From Neobacillus sp. YX16 (lineage in GTDB: Bacteria; Bacillota; Bacilli; Bacillales; Cytobacillaceae): a DNA stretch of 64,000 nucleotides. Shown here one piece after another: positions 54,645 through 64,000 of this stretch (its first letter is position 1; each line of letters begins with the position of its first letter). The position numbers and the translations under genes were made by a program. The notes below the pieces were generated by a model. It did no database searches. It had not been told where the DNA came from and saw nothing but the letters and a program-made list of their open reading frames with translations. The DNA lies in contig NZ_CP126115.1 of assembly GCF_030123505.1 (NCBI RefSeq), positions 6,167,386-6,231,385 on the forward strand. The letters are read 5' to 3'.

Positions 54645-55398
54645 TTGAGACCACTTCCTTTGCTAAATCTAAATACACTTCTGCTCCACGAGATTTTGAA
54701 TCATAATTAATAATTGGTTCACCATGACTCGGAGCCTCACTTAGACGTACATTTCTTGGAATAATGGTTTTATATACTTTGTCTTGAAAATACTTTTTAA
54801 CTTCTTCGATTACTTGAATGCCTAGATTGGTTCGGGCATCGAGCATCGTTAATAATACGCCTTCTATTTTCAAGTCTTGGTTTAAGTGTTTTTGTACTAA
54901 TCGTACTGTATTTAGTAATTGGCTTAAACCTTCTAAAGCATAATACTCACATTGAACAGGGATTAAAACAGAATCCGAAGCAGTTAAGGAGTTAAGAGTC
55001 AATAAGCCTAATGATGGCGGGCAATCAATAATAATATAATCAAATTGATCTTTGACTTCTTCAAGAGCCCTCTTTAGTCGGACTTCTCTTGAGATAGTAG
55101 GAACCAGCTCAATCTCCGCTCCTGCAAGCTGGATCGTAGCTGGTATGGCATATAAATTCTCGACAGATGTTGGTTTAATAACATCCTTTGCTTCCACATC
55201 ATCTACTAAAACATCATATATACACTGTTCTACATCTGCTTTGTCAATACCAATTCCACTTGTTGCATTCCCTTGTGGATCAATGTCTACTAATAAAACC
55301 TTTTTCCCAATGTATGCTAAGCAGGCGCCTAGATTGACAGAGGTAGTTGTCTTTCCAACTCCGCCCTTTTGATTCGCGATTGCAATGGTTTTGCCCAC
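54637..55398 (-). CDS. soj: Chromosome partitioning ATPase ParA/Soj
   Basis: This 253-residue ATPase acts with Spo0J in origin segregation and regulates DnaA activity. The deviant Walker A ([12 protein letters not shown], about 11), Walker A' (VDIDPQGN) and Walker B ([11 protein letters not shown]) are intact. Translation appears to start at a GTG (55398) behind GGTAGGTGAC. Upstream DNA contains three ACTAGT-type motifs within about 35 bp (55437-55468) of unknown meaning. Confidence 0.96.
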   Translation of the reverse strand: MGKTIAIANQKGGVGKTTTSVNLGACLAYIGKKVLLVDIDPQGNATSGIGIDKADVEQCIYDVLVDDVEAKDVIKPTSVENLYAIPATIQLAGAEIELVPTISREVRLKRALEEVKDQFDYIIIDCPPSLGLLTLNSLTASDSVLIPVQCEYYALEGLSQLLNTVRLVQKHLNQDLKIEGVLLTMLDARTNLGIQVIEEVKKYFQDKVYKTIIPRNVRLSEAPSHGEPIINYDSKSRGAEVYLDLAKEVVSNG

Positions 55399-55596
55399 GA
55401 TGTCACCTACCTTGTTTCAAATAAAATACTTAAATCTAGTAATATAAACTAGTAAAACTAGTAAACTAAAATTCCATGCTATTTATTTTATCATGAAACT
55501 GATTTATTGTTATTTTTTTTAAAAAAATATTAGTGAAGATAAACATATTAATTAACATTATTTTACATTAATTGAGTTTTAGGATACAAAAATAAA

Positions 55597-55621
55597 AACC
55601 AAACTGCTAAAAAGTCTGGTT
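55597..55621 (-). terminator. Terminator of noc
   Basis: AACCAGAC pairs with GTTTGGTT (one wobble) on the minus strand and is followed by TTTTATTTTTG, 17 bp after the noc stop codon. Confidence 0.8.
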
Positions 55622-55637
55622 CCATTTTGTAATTATT

Positions 55638-56522
55638 TTATTTTTTCTTTGGAATTTTTATTGTAAATTGATAATAATCTTCAAATTCTTCTTCTTCCGA
55701 GTCGAGATTAATCCCATTATCAGAAACCATGGTTAACGATTGCCTAATGGTATTTACAGCAATTCTCATATCTTTGCTGAATGCTTTTCTCTTTGGCTTT
55801 GGCTTTTGATTCTTCTCTTCTAATATCCTGGCAACTCGGTCTTCTGTTTGCTTAACATTAAGATTTTTTTCGATTATATCTTGTAAAAGCATAACCTGCT
55901 TCTCAGGATTTTTAAGTGGAATAAGTGCTCGTGCATGCCGTTCTGTTATTTCTTTATTTAACAAGGATTCTTGAATTAGCTGTGGCAGCTTTAAAAGTCT
56001 TAGCTTATTGGCAACGGTAGACTGACCTTTTCCGAGACGTTGAGCAAGCGCTTCTTGCGTTAAGCTGTGCAGTTCAAGAAGCTTTCCATAGGCAATTGCC
56101 TCTTCAATAGGCGATAGTTCTTCCCGCTGAAGGTTTTCAATTAAAGCCACAGAAGCGGTTTCTGTATCTGAATAATTTTTTATGATTGCTGGTGCTTCAG
56201 CCCAGCCAAGCTTCTTCATGGCACGATAGCGGCGCTCACCGGCAATAATTTCATAATTTCCTTCAAACTGCCGGACTACAATTGGCTGAATGATTCCGTG
56301 AGTATGGATTGTTCGTGACAATTCCTCTATTTTTTCATCATCAAATACGGTTCGAGGCTGAAAACGATTTGGAACAATACTATCAATCGGAATCTTTTTT
56401 ATTTCCTCATTTTTTGCAGCATCTAGCTCTTCTTCTAACTCCGTTTCAAGCTCTTTCTCTAACTCAACCTTTTGATCTCCCTTTTCGCCGAGGCCAAAAA
56501 AGCGTGAAAACGAATTCTTCAT
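55638..56522 (-). CDS. noc: Nucleoid occlusion protein Noc
   Basis: This 294-residue ParB paralogue blocks division over the nucleoid by binding DNA and membrane. The start at 56522 gives [15 protein letters not shown], the amphipathic membrane-binding helix of Noc, with AAAGGTGG upstream. An acidic stretch (about 20-36) not usual in B. subtilis Noc follows. Then come the ParB-like domain ([26 protein letters not shown]), the helix-turn-helix ([24 protein letters not shown]) and the C-terminal domain. I did not find a Noc-binding site by eye. Confidence 0.95.
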   Translation of the reverse strand: MKNSFSRFFGLGEKGDQKVELEKELETELEEELDAAKNEEIKKIPIDSIVPNRFQPRTVFDDEKIEELSRTIHTHGIIQPIVVRQFEGNYEIIAGERRYRAMKKLGWAEAPAIIKNYSDTETASVALIENLQREELSPIEEAIAYGKLLELHSLTQEALAQRLGKGQSTVANKLRLLKLPQLIQESLLNKEITERHARALIPLKNPEKQVMLLQDIIEKNLNVKQTEDRVARILEEKNQKPKPKRKAFSKDMRIAVNTIRQSLTMVSDNGINLDSEEEEFEDYYQFTIKIPKKK

Positions 56523-56632
56523 CCCCAACACCACCTTTACGAAACTCCCTATTACTTATTTCGCTATCTAACTGTTTTCTTCCTGCCAAGACCGCTGTTT
56601 ATTTAAACAAAAATAATCCACTCTTCCGCCAT

Positions 56633-57349
56633 TTATTCAATTGGCATTTTACCTGGTGTACCTGGTTTTCGCGGATATTTCTTCGGCGTTTGCTTTTCTT
56701 TTTTTATCACAAGGATATTTCTTTCACTTTCTTCCATCGGTAAAGTGAAGGTAAACTTCTGCTCTAGTTTTCCTCCAAGTGTACTGATTGCCTTCTGACC
56801 AACACTTAACTCATCATTCGCATGAGCTGCTTTCATTGCGACGAAATGTCCCCCAACTTTTACAAGAGGAAGACAAAGTTCACTAAGAACTGACATTCTT
56901 GCAACGGCTCTCGCTGTCACAAGATCATAGGACTCCCTATGGGAAGGATTAACCCCAAAAGTCTCAGCGCGGTCATGAATGAAGTGGACCTTTTCCAATT
57001 TTAATACATTTGCTAAATGATTTAAAAAGGAAATTCGCTTATTTAATGAATCAACGATTGTCACCTCTAAATGAGGAAAGGCAATTTTTAATGGAATACT
57101 TGGAAATCCTGCACCTGCACCGACATCACAGAGATGCAGGGGCTGCGTGAAATCAAAGTAAAATGCAGCAGAAATGGAATCGTAGAAATGTTTTAAATAG
57201 ACATCACCTTGCTCAGTGATGGCCGTTAGGTTCATTTTTTCATTCCATTCAACCAAGGTATGAAAGTATTTCTCAAATTGATCTAGCTGCTTATCGCTAA
57301 GGGTAATCCCCTTCTCAAGAAGCATAGCTTTGAATTGTTCGATGTTCAT
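56633..57349 (-). CDS. rsmG: 16S rRNA (guanine-527 N7) methyltransferase RsmG
   Basis: This 238-residue Rossmann methyltransferase modifies G527 in the 530 loop of 16S rRNA. It shows KMNLTAITE (about 38), the SAM motif [15 protein letters not shown] (about 75) and VTARAVA. The start at 57349 (MNIEQF) follows the family N terminus. A repeat element (R4) now separates it from mnmG, with which it is normally closely linked. Confidence 0.95.
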   Translation of the reverse strand: MNIEQFKAMLLEKGITLSDKQLDQFEKYFHTLVEWNEKMNLTAITEQGDVYLKHFYDSISAAFYFDFTQPLHLCDVGAGAGFPSIPLKIAFPHLEVTIVDSLNKRISFLNHLANVLKLEKVHFIHDRAETFGVNPSHRESYDLVTARAVARMSVLSELCLPLVKVGGHFVAMKAAHANDELSVGQKAISTLGGKLEQKFTFTLPMEESERNILVIKKEKQTPKKYPRKPGTPGKMPIE

Positions 57350-57381
57350 CAGCAAAACTTCCTCTTTTTAAAAAAATTATA

Positions 57382-57605
57382 GGCCTTATTAAACATGTCT
57401 GTTGATTGTAACGAAAGGAACTTCGCGGACCTTAGGGCGTTCCGGGGAGCCTCCTCGGCGCTAAGGCGCCTGCGGGGTCTCCCGCAGGACATTGATTTAC
57501 TCCTTGAATCCGCCCACGCACGAAGAAAGTGCGATAGCATTTTCGAGGAGTCTCGTGCCTTCCGTTCCAATCAACAGAGTGCCAAAATCAATTATTAGCC
57601 TTAAC
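57382..57605. repeat. Dispersed GC-rich repeat, copy R4
   Basis: The core 57399-57577 is bounded by CTGTTGATTG and CAATCAACAG. It holds the family blocks GGAGCCTCCTCGGCGCTAAG, GCGCCTGCGGGGTCTCCC and the 75-bp CCCACGCACGAAGAAAGTGC segment shared with copy R2. It fills the gap between mnmG and rsmG. Confidence 0.8.
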
Positions 57606-57614
57606 TTAGCCTAA

Positions 57615-59504
57615 TTATAAATTACTCGTTTTCGCTATTCTTCCTTGTTCTAAATAGATAAGGAGGATTGAGATATCGGCAGGGTTTACACCGGAAATCC
57701 TTGAAGCTTGGGCAAGTGATAATGGTTTGATTTGTTTTAAGTTTTGCTTTGCTTCATTTGCAAGTCCTGAAATGGAATCATAATCGATATTTTCAGGGAT
57801 TTTCTTGTTCTCCATTTTCTTTAAGCGTTCGACCTGCTGAAGTGACTTTTCAATGTATCCTTCATATTTAACTTGGATTTCAACCTGCTCTTTAATATCC
57901 TGATCTAACTCAACCTCACTAGGTGTCATTCTTTCGATGTGTTCATAAGTCACTTCGGGCCTTTTCAATAAATCCGCAGCAAGAATTCCATCTTTAAGCT
58001 CACTGCCGCCGATGCTTCGGATTAACTCTTGAACTTCTGTTGAAGGTTTTATGCGAATTGATGAAAGCCTTTCTTTTTCCGCCTCAACCGCATCCTTTTT
58101 AGCTAAAAATCTTTGATAACGCTCTTCTGGTATCAGACCAATGGAGTGACCAATTTCCGTTAACCGTAAGTCAGCATTATCATGGCGTAAAAGTAGACGA
58201 TATTCTGCTCTTGATGTTAACAAACGATAAGGTTCACTTGTTCCTTTCGTGATTAAATCATCGATTAACACACCAATATAAGCATCTGAACGGCTAAGAA
58301 TTAACGGTTCCTTTCCAAGTGCATTCAGCCCGGCATTGATTCCTGCCATAATTCCTTGTCCTGCAGCTTCTTCATACCCGGAAGTTCCGTTAATTTGTCC
58401 AGCCGTAAAGAGATTTTTTACAACCTTTGTTTCAAGTGTCGGCCAAAGCTGAGTTGGATCAATGGCGTCATACTCAATCGCGTATCCAGATCTCATCATT
58501 TGAACATTTTCTAATCCTGGAATTGTTTTGAGGATTTGCTGCTGAACATCTTCAGGCAAACTAGTCGACAAGCCCTGAACATAAACTTCTTGCGTCTTTC
58601 TTCCCTCTGGCTCAAGGAAAATTTGGTGGCGCGGCTTATCATTAAAACGGACCACTTTATCTTCAATGGATGGACAGTAACGCGGACCTGTTCCTTTGAT
58701 CATTCCGGAATACATCGGTGAACGATGGAGGTTTTGATCAATTAATGTATGTGTTTGTTCATTTGTATAAGTTAACCAGCATGGAAGCTGATCGGTAATA
58801 TACTTGGTTGTTTCATATGAGAATGCCCTTGGAACTTCATCACCCGGCTGAATCTCTGTTTTGCTGTAATCAATCGTATGACTATTGACCCTTGGCGGAG
58901 TGCCCGTCTTAAAACGAACCAACTCAAACCCAAGTTCTTCTAAATGCTCAGATAACTTAATAGAGGGCTGTTGGTTATTAGGACCGCTTGAGTATTTTAA
59001 TTCACCAAGGATAATTTCCCCGCGCAGGTACGTACCAGTCGTAATAACGACCGTTTTGGCACGATATATAGCTCCTGTCTTTGTAATGACGCCGACACAG
59101 ATGCCGTCCTCCACGATTAATTGTTCAACCATACCTTGAAGGAGTGTCAGGTTTGGTGTATCTTCAATCGTTTTTTTCATCTCAAATTGATAGTCAACTT
59201 TATCTGCCTGCGCCCGTAATGCACGGACCGCAGGGCCTTTCCCCGTATTCAACATCCTCATTTGAATATACGTTTTATCTATATTTCTACCCATTTCCCC
59301 GCCTAGTGCATCTATTTCCCGGACAACTATCCCTTTAGCAGGTCCGCCAATCGATGGATTACAAGGCATAAAGGCAACCATATCTAGGTTAATCGTAATC
59401 ATTAATGTTTTTGCACCCATTCGTGCCGCCGCAAGGCCCGCCTCACAGCCAGCATGTCCGGCACCAATGACCACAACGTCAAAATTACCTGCTTCGTATG
59501 ACAT
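57615..59504 (-). CDS. mnmG: tRNA uridine-34 5-carboxymethylaminomethyl synthesis enzyme MnmG (GidA)
   Basis: This 629-residue FAD enzyme works with MnmE on wobble uridine 34 of certain tRNAs. The start at 59504 ([10 protein letters not shown]) follows GAGGAGGAAAG; the frame extends 5 codons further. The dinucleotide fold is [10 protein letters not shown] (about 15), and [28 protein letters not shown] and the C-terminal helical domain ([28 protein letters not shown]) are conserved. Confidence 0.96.
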   Translation of the reverse strand: MSYEAGNFDVVVIGAGHAGCEAGLAAARMGAKTLMITINLDMVAFMPCNPSIGGPAKGIVVREIDALGGEMGRNIDKTYIQMRMLNTGKGPAVRALRAQADKVDYQFEMKKTIEDTPNLTLLQGMVEQLIVEDGICVGVITKTGAIYRAKTVVITTGTYLRGEIILGELKYSSGPNNQQPSIKLSEHLEELGFELVRFKTGTPPRVNSHTIDYSKTEIQPGDEVPRAFSYETTKYITDQLPCWLTYTNEQTHTLIDQNLHRSPMYSGMIKGTGPRYCPSIEDKVVRFNDKPRHQIFLEPEGRKTQEVYVQGLSTSLPEDVQQQILKTIPGLENVQMMRSGYAIEYDAIDPTQLWPTLETKVVKNLFTAGQINGTSGYEEAAGQGIMAGINAGLNALGKEPLILSRSDAYIGVLIDDLITKGTSEPYRLLTSRAEYRLLLRHDNADLRLTEIGHSIGLIPEERYQRFLAKKDAVEAEKERLSSIRIKPSTEVQELIRSIGGSELKDGILAADLLKRPEVTYEHIERMTPSEVELDQDIKEQVEIQVKYEGYIEKSLQQVERLKKMENKKIPENIDYDSISGLANEAKQNLKQIKPLSLAQASRISGVNPADISILLIYLEQGRIAKTSNL

Positions 59505-59535
59505 CTCTTTCCTCCTCATTCTATACCTCTGACCG

Positions 59536-60921
59536 TTATTTCCCTAAACAGAACTGTGAAAATAACTGGTCAATTAAACTTTCGTGGACACTTTCACCGA
59601 TTACTTCACCAAGCAGTTCCCACGTTCTGGTTATATCTATTTGAACTATATCAATTGGAGTTCCCATTTCTACTCCATCAATCGCTTCTTCTATTGTATG
59701 CAAACTTTGGCCAATCAAAGCAATATGGCGGCTGTTCGATAGATAGGTCATATCGCCAGCGTCAATTGTACCTGCAAAGAATAACGAGGATATGGCTTCT
59801 TCAAGCTCATCCACACCACGGTCCTCTAATAAGGAAGTAGTGACGATCTTATGCTCTCTTGCCAATTCCTTTACACGATCCATATCAATTTGCTGCGTGA
59901 GGTCTGTCTTATTGACAATGACAATCACATCCATGCCTTTAACTGCTTCAAAAAGATTTTCATCCTCTTTTGTAAATTTATCAGCATGATTTAACACTAA
60001 CAAGATTAAATCGGCTTCCTTTAAAACCTGTCTAGATTTTTCTACTCCAATTCGTTCAACAATATCTTCTGTTTCTCTTATTCCTGCAGTGTCCAACAGT
60101 CTAAGCGGTACCCCGCGTACATTGACATATTCCTCAATGACATCACGGGTAGTTCCAGGTATATCCGTAACAATCGCTTTATTTTCTTGAACAAGACTAT
60201 TCAATAACGAAGATTTCCCAACGTTTGGGCGGCCAACAATGACCGTTGAAAGGCCTTCACGTAATATTTTTCCTTGCTGAGAGGTTTGCAGCAGCTTTTT
60301 AAGTTCATCCCGAACATACATGGCTTTTTCTAATAGCATTTTATGCGTCATTTCTTCGACATCATCATATTCCGGGTAATCGATATTCACTTCAACATGC
60401 GCGAGTATCTCTAAAATTTCCTGGCGTAATCCCCTAATTAATTTTGATAAACGCCCTTCCATTTGTCCCAGTGCTACATTCATAGCCCGATCTGTTTTGG
60501 CCCGAATCAAATCCATTACAGCTTCAGCTTGCGATAAATCAATCCGTCCATTTAAAAATGCCCGTTTCGTGAACTCACCTGGTTCTGCAAGCCTAGCCCC
60601 ATAGGCTAATACATGCTGCAGTACTCGATTTACTGAAACAATCCCGCCGTGACAATTTATTTCCACTACATCCTCTTTTGTAAAAGTTTTTGGACCCTTC
60701 ATAACCGATATCATTACTTCTTCGATCACTTGCTCATTCTTAGGATCGATTAAATGTCCATAATGTATTGTATGTGTCGGAACTTCTGCCAACCTTTTAC
60801 CACCGATGCTTCGAAAAACTTGATCACCAATTTTAATGGAATCATCGCCACTCAATCGTACAATTGCAATTGCTCCCTCACCCATTGGTGTCGATATAGC
60901 AGCTATCGTATCAAATTCCAT
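59536..60921 (-). CDS. mnmE: tRNA modification GTPase MnmE (TrmE/ThdF)
   Basis: This 461-residue GTPase is the partner of MnmG. The N-terminal folate-binding domain (1-120) begins [20 protein letters not shown]. The helical domain holds the G domain at about 220-380, with G1 [10 protein letters not shown]2 TTRDV, G3 DTAGIRET and G4 NKTD. The C terminus ends FCLGK with the catalytic cysteine. It lies 31 bp before mnmG. I choose 60921 by homology; four upstream codons are also open. Confidence 0.96.
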   Translation of the reverse strand: MEFDTIAAISTPMGEGAIAIVRLSGDDSIKIGDQVFRSIGGKRLAEVPTHTIHYGHLIDPKNEQVIEEVMISVMKGPKTFTKEDVVEINCHGGIVSVNRVLQHVLAYGARLAEPGEFTKRAFLNGRIDLSQAEAVMDLIRAKTDRAMNVALGQMEGRLSKLIRGLRQEILEILAHVEVNIDYPEYDDVEEMTHKMLLEKAMYVRDELKKLLQTSQQGKILREGLSTVIVGRPNVGKSSLLNSLVQENKAIVTDIPGTTRDVIEEYVNVRGVPLRLLDTAGIRETEDIVERIGVEKSRQVLKEADLILLVLNHADKFTKEDENLFEAVKGMDVIVIVNKTDLTQQIDMDRVKELAREHKIVTTSLLEDRGVDELEEAISSLFFAGTIDAGDMTYLSNSRHIALIGQSLHTIEEAIDGVEMGTPIDIVQIDITRTWELLGEVIGESVHESLIDQLFSQFCLGK

Positions 60922-61032
60922 TACTTTCACCACTCTTTATAAAGTTAATCTATATATAAACGAATATTATTACACCAAATTATTAGAATACCACAGAATC
61001 TTCATCTGAAAAACCAGAAACCCTTTAGCTAT

Positions 61033-61089
61033 TTATCCACAGTCTGTTTATTGACTACGTATTATTTTAACTTATCCACATGTGAATAA
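61033..61089. promoter_or_regulatory. DnaA boxes in the jag-mnmE gap
   Basis: Perfect boxes TTATCCACA at 61033-61041 and 61072-61080. The second is joined head to head with TGTGAATAA (one mismatch), forming TTATCCACATGTGAATAA. B. subtilis has a DnaA-binding cluster in this same gap, as I recall. Confidence 0.75.
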
Positions 61090-61162
61090 CAATAAAACAA
61101 GAGATTTCATATAATTGTTATAAACAGATACTTTTTGATTCTAAATTTCGACAAAATGCAGA

Positions 61163-61193
61163 AAAAGACATCCTTCGACAAAGGATGTCTTTT
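61163..61193 (-). terminator. Terminator of the rpmH-rnpA-yidC-jag operon
   Basis: AAAAGACATCCTT pairs with AAGGATGTCTTTT around a five-base loop just after the jag stop codon; the minus strand continues with TTTC. Confidence 0.85.
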
Positions 61194-61201
61194 CCATTTT
61201 T

Positions 61202-61822
61202 TTATTTGACTGGTGAAATAACGATATGTCTGTGTGGATCTGATCCATCTGAGTAAGTTTTTACACGTTTGTTATCGGATAAAGCTGTGTGAATGACTTT
61301 ACGCTCGTATGAAGGCATTGGCTCCAATGCTACATCCTTGCCAGTCTTTAAAGCCTTTAGGGCAAGACGATGAGCCAATTGAATCAACGTATCATTTCTG
61401 CGATTTCGGTAATCCTCTGCATCCAAAATAACCGTTAAATATTGATTTGAAAAGCGATTAATGATTAGCTGCGTTAAATATTGGAGCGAATTTAAAGTTT
61501 GTCCTCTTTTTCCAATCAAAAGAGCAATCTTTTCTCCAGTCATAATGAACAAAACTTGTTTTCCTTCGCGTTTCATTTCAATACTGATGGGAGCTCCCAT
61601 TTGTTCACTAACCTGAAGCAGAAACTTCCTTGCTTCATCAATTGGGTCAATAATCACCGTAACCTTAACGACAGCGGGACGCGAACCAAAAATTCCAAAA
61701 ATACCTTTTTTACCTTCATCGATAATAGCTACATCTGCGCGGTCTTTTGTTGTATTTAATTGAGCTAAAGCTGATTCCACTGCTTCTTTGACAGTTTGTC
61801 CGGTAGCAGTTACTTGTTTCAC
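61202..61822 (-). CDS. jag: RNA-binding cell-elongation regulator Jag/KhpB/EloR
   Basis: This 206-residue protein has an N-terminal Jag domain (1-50, [16 protein letters not shown] and [12 protein letters not shown]), a KH domain (about 78-150, with [16 protein letters not shown]) and an R3H domain (about 152-206, ending [10 protein letters not shown]). It binds RNA and influences elongation and sporulation. The start overlaps the end of yidC by 4 bp. Confidence 0.95.
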   Translation of the reverse strand: MKQVTATGQTVKEAVESALAQLNTTKDRADVAIIDEGKKGIFGIFGSRPAVVKVTVIIDPIDEARKFLLQVSEQMGAPISIEMKREGKQVLFIMTGEKIALLIGKRGQTLNSLQYLTQLIINRFSNQYLTVILDAEDYRNRRNDTLIQLAHRLALKALKTGKDVALEPMPSYERKVIHTALSDNKRVKTYSDGSDPHRHIVISPVK

Positions 61823-62595
61823 TTTTTTGCTCCTCCCGCTTTACCGGATTCTTGCGCTTTTTTCAAATCCGGTCCTTTAATGAAATAGGTTTGAACAATC
61901 ATGAAAAGATTTCCCACTACCCAATACAAAGAGAGAGCTGCAGGGAAATTAAAAGCAAAAATAACAATCATAATCGGCATCATCCAAAGCATCATCGCCA
62001 TTTGCGGATTATGCTCTTGTCCGGCCATCATCAATTTTTGCTGAATAAATGTGGTGATACCCGCAATAATCGGTAAGATATAAAAAGGATCCTTGTCTCC
62101 AAGATCAAACCACAGGAAACTATGATCAGCAATTTCTCTTGTTCTTGAAATTGCATGGTAAAAACCAATTAGAATAGGCATTTGAACGATTAATGGAAAA
62201 CATCCCGCCATCGGATTTACTCCGTGCTTTTGAAAAAGTGCCATGGTTTCTTGCTGTAATTTCTGTTGTGTTTTCTGATCCTTAGAGCTGTATTTTTCTC
62301 GAAGAGCCTTCATTTCTGGCTGCAGAGCCTGCATGGCTTTGGAGCTTCTGGTCTGTTTTATCATTAGTGGTAAAATTGCTAACCGAATTAAGAGTGTAAC
62401 GACAATCAATGAAAATCCAAAGCTGCCGCCAAGGATTTCTGCCCCTTTCACAATTACCCAGGAGAGCGGATAGACAATATATTCGTTCCAAAAACCTGTA
62501 CTTTCAGCGTCAATTGGCTTATTAATTTCTGTACATCCTGTTAAAAACAGAAAAACAGAAACAATACCAATTAAAAGTAATATTCGTTTCTTCAA
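61819..62595 (-). CDS. yidC: Membrane protein insertase YidC (SpoIIIJ-type)
   Basis: This 258-residue lipoprotein insertase has lipobox LTGC (Cys21), five membrane helices and the charged cytoplasmic hairpin ([22 protein letters not shown]). The conserved groove arginine is in [13 protein letters not shown]. By position (rnpA-yidC-jag) it is the SpoIIIJ orthologue. No MifM-type control is expected here. Confidence 0.95.
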   Translation of the reverse strand: MKKRILLLIGIVSVFLFLTGCTEINKPIDAESTGFWNEYIVYPLSWVIVKGAEILGGSFGFSLIVVTLLIRLAILPLMIKQTRSSKAMQALQPEMKALREKYSSKDQKTQQKLQQETMALFQKHGVNPMAGCFPLIVQMPILIGFYHAISRTREIADHSFLWFDLGDKDPFYILPIIAGITTFIQQKLMMAGQEHNPQMAMMLWMMPIMIVIFAFNFPAALSLYWVVGNLFMIVQTYFIKGPDLKKAQESGKAGGAKK

Positions 62596-62743
62596 CCGAA
62601 TTTTCCTCCTTGAACAATATATATACTATTTAATTGGAAATACCTTATTTAAATATAGCCATCCGGAATATTTCATAGGTATTTTACCATCTTTTAGAAT
62701 AATTTGTCTCATAAATTTAGAGATACAACATTATTTTGGCTGA

Positions 62744-63088
62744 TTACTTTTTCTTTAAAACCTTTCCTACCTTAAAGACATGAGTTAAGCTCTTTTTCAC
62801 CTCAAAAAAGTCCATTTCAGCCGCAGGTTTTCTAGCAATAATGACGTAATCATTACCTGGTAAAAGTAAATCTGATAATTCGAAAACAGCTTGTCTTATG
62901 TATCTTTTTATTTGATTTCTCATCACAGCATTTCCAATTTTTTTGCTAACAGACAGCCCAATTCGAAAATAGTCTTGATCCTCTTTCTTCAGACTATAGA
63001 CAACAAATTGTCGATTTGCGAATGATTGTCCCTTTTGAAATGCCTCTTGGAATTCTTTATTCTTCTTTACCCGTAATTCTTTCTTCAT
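62744..63088 (-). CDS. rnpA: Ribonuclease P protein component
   Basis: This 114-residue protein assists RNase P RNA in maturing tRNA 5' ends. The start at 63088 ([14 protein letters not shown]) follows GGAAGGTG. The RNR-like signature [15 protein letters not shown] (about 57) is present. The frame to 63124 is not used. Confidence 0.95.
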   Translation of the reverse strand: MKKELRVKKNKEFQEAFQKGQSFANRQFVVYSLKKEDQDYFRIGLSVSKKIGNAVMRNQIKRYIRQAVFELSDLLLPGNDYVIIARKPAAEMDFFEVKKSLTHVFKVGKVLKKK

Positions 63089-63152
63089 AGAAAACACCTT
63101 CCATCTACACAAAAACTTTTCCACTCTGAAAGATACTTTATTAGAAAAAAGA

Positions 63153-63170
63153 CCACTGATGTTTCAGTGG
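63153..63170 (-). terminator. Attenuator between rpmH and rnpA
   Basis: CCACTGA pairs with TCAGTGG around AACA and is followed on the minus strand by TCTTTTTTC. It would let rpmH be made in excess over rnpA. Confidence 0.8.
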
Positions 63171-63171
63171 C

Positions 63172-63306
63172 CTAAGCTGATAATACTTTTCTTCCTTTTA
63201 GACGACGGCGTGCTAGAACTTTACGTCCGTTAGCTGAGCTCATACGACTGCGGAAACCGTGAACTTTACTATGTTTACGTTTATTTGGTTGATATGTTCT
63301 TTTCAT
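63172..63306 (-). CDS. rpmH: 50S ribosomal protein L34
   Basis: This 44-residue protein reads [18 protein letters not shown] then [20 protein letters not shown] and ends RKVLSA, the full family length. The ATG at 63306 follows GGGAGGTG. It is encoded in the usual place upstream of rnpA and divergent from dnaA. Confidence 0.98.
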   Translation of the reverse strand: MKRTYQPNKRKHSKVHGFRSRMSSANGRKVLARRRLKGRKVLSA

Positions 63307-63352
63307 TATAAGACACCTCCCTGAGGAATAGCTGTTAAAGACAGTCTAATTT

Positions 63353-63381
63353 ATTATAAAGACGGACCCCGATATTGTCAA
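63353..63381 (-). promoter_or_regulatory. Consensus sigma-A promoter of rpmH
   Basis: On the minus strand a perfect TTGACA (63376-63381), a 17-bp spacer and a perfect TATAAT (63353-63358), 46 bp before the rpmH start codon. Confidence 0.85.
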
Positions 63382-63481
63382 CCGCCCATATAATATTGTT
63401 CCCCAGTATCTAAATTTTTTGCAGTGAGATCTTTTTTAATCACGAGATCATTATTTTCCAAAAGCTCTATTAAAATTTACC

Positions 63482-63798
63482 TGTGGATATTTTTTTCGAC
63501 TTTTTTTTCGCAGTTTCACAAGATATTGACAGTTTTTGCACAGGACATACTACTTGTGGACAAGTTTTAATCACAGATTGTTACCGTTGTGGATAAACCA
63601 TTAAAAGGCATTGCACGTCTGCCTTTTATTTGATATTATATTTGTGTTTTCACTCTGAATAACTTCGTCTAAAAATATGTTATCCACAAATTGTGGATAA
63701 GGTGTGGACAAGTTATTCTAGCATACTGCAGAAACTTGTCCACAAGCGGTGGATATTGTCGAAACTCCACTTTATTTCCTATAATATGTTTTTCCACA
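63482..63798. other. oriC: Origin region (oriC) DnaA-box cluster upstream of dnaA
   Basis: Three perfect boxes lie at 63588-63596, 63680-63688 and 63692-63700, the last two being face to face (TTATCCACA, three bases, TGTGGATAA). Near matches lie at 63482 (TGTGGATAT), 63555 (TGTGGACAA), 63703 (TGTGGACAA), 63736 (TTGTCCACA) and 63790 (TTTTCCACA). The rpmH-dnaA gap is the upstream half of the bipartite Bacillus origin. The unwinding element would lie after dnaA, outside the window. Confidence 0.88.
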
Positions 63799-63853
63799 AC
63801 CATTGTTTCGTATATTTATAAATTAGTAGGTTGTACAACTTGTATAACGGTTG

Positions 63854-63913
63854 TTTTTTCACAAACTTTTGTTCATTACGAATGAGGATACTTCCTCACT
63901 CTTTGTGAAAAAA
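63854..63913 (+). other. Long inverted repeat in the presumed dnaA leader
   Basis: TTTTTTCACAAA (63854-63865) and TTTGTGAAAAAA (63902-63913) are perfect complements with a 36-base loop that itself contains GAGGA/TCCTC and CATT/AATG pairs. It could form an extended RNA stem in the dnaA 5' leader or mark a DNA-binding site. Confidence 0.5.
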
Positions 63914-63985
63914 TATCACTATATATGGAGTCTAGACGAGAAACAAACTGCAAAGTGCATTTCAATAATAGATAGATAAAGAAAA

Positions 63986-63993
63986 AAGGAGGG
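63986..63993 (+). promoter_or_regulatory. Ribosome-binding site expected for dnaA
   Basis: AAAGGAGG lies within the last 15 bases of the window, on the plus strand divergent from rpmH. By gene order the next gene is dnaA, whose start codon would fall just beyond the edge. Confidence 0.8.
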
Positions 63994-64000
63994 ACAATCG

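Noticed and set aside
55437..55468. ACTAGT motifs upstream of soj as an operator array
   Set aside because: Three short AT-rich copies can arise by chance in this region and match no regulator I know.

Overview
This window is chromosomal DNA of a low-GC, endospore-forming Bacillaceae bacterium, of the Bacillus/Neobacillus type. The right end stops on the ribosome-binding site expected for dnaA. Leftward from there the order rpmH, rnpA, yidC, jag, mnmE, mnmG, rsmG, noc, soj, spo0J, yyaC, ychF, rpsF-ssb-rpsR, yybS, gdpP, rplI, dnaB, purA, a tRNA cluster, walRKHIJ, htrC and rlmH is the classical origin-proximal left arm known from Bacillus subtilis. Almost every housekeeping gene lies on the minus strand, reading away from the origin. 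Spore germination (gerA/B/C), yyaC, spoIIIJ-type yidC and soj/spo0J genes support a spore former.

Layout. 1-11.2 kb: the tail of threonine dehydratase, a complete opp operon (oppA-B-C-D-F), a small DUF3899-like membrane protein, a VOC protein, a YrzI peptide too short for routine ORF calling, a secreted amidase, a cupredoxin lipoprotein behind a long dyad, and a second oppA. Both oppA promoters have the same layout, with a CodY-like box downstream. 11.2-15.2 kb: a heterodimeric ABC exporter with a PadR regulator. 15.3-19 kb: a tricistronic ger operon. 19.2-21.6 kb: phaR-phaB-phaC for polyhydroxyalkanoate synthesis. 21.9-24.7 kb: a secreted arabinanase with several AraR-like boxes upstream. 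25-27.9 kb: an accessory islet just downstream of rlmH. 27.8-64 kb: the conserved origin-proximal block.

The most interesting region is 25.7-27.9 kb. The 3' end of rlmH carries an SCC-type attachment sequence (GAACCATATCATAAGTAA). Two more direct copies lie downstream, with inverted cassette-end sequences (AAATGAGGC / GCCTCATTT). This looks like two small recombinase-less SCC-like cassettes in tandem, outside Staphylococcus. One carries two unrecognised or poorly recognised genes and the other a cluster of four short hairpin repeats.

Other signals are three DnaA-box clusters (oriC, jag-mnmE, rlmH-htrC), two perfect parS sites and one near-match (spo0J, walK, upstream of ssb), a four-copy family of GC-rich dispersed repeats with inverted ends (one copy nested with a second repeat family), and a likely S6:S18 autoregulatory leader before rpsF. 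All functional calls come from reading motifs and from remembered family knowledge. No database search was run.
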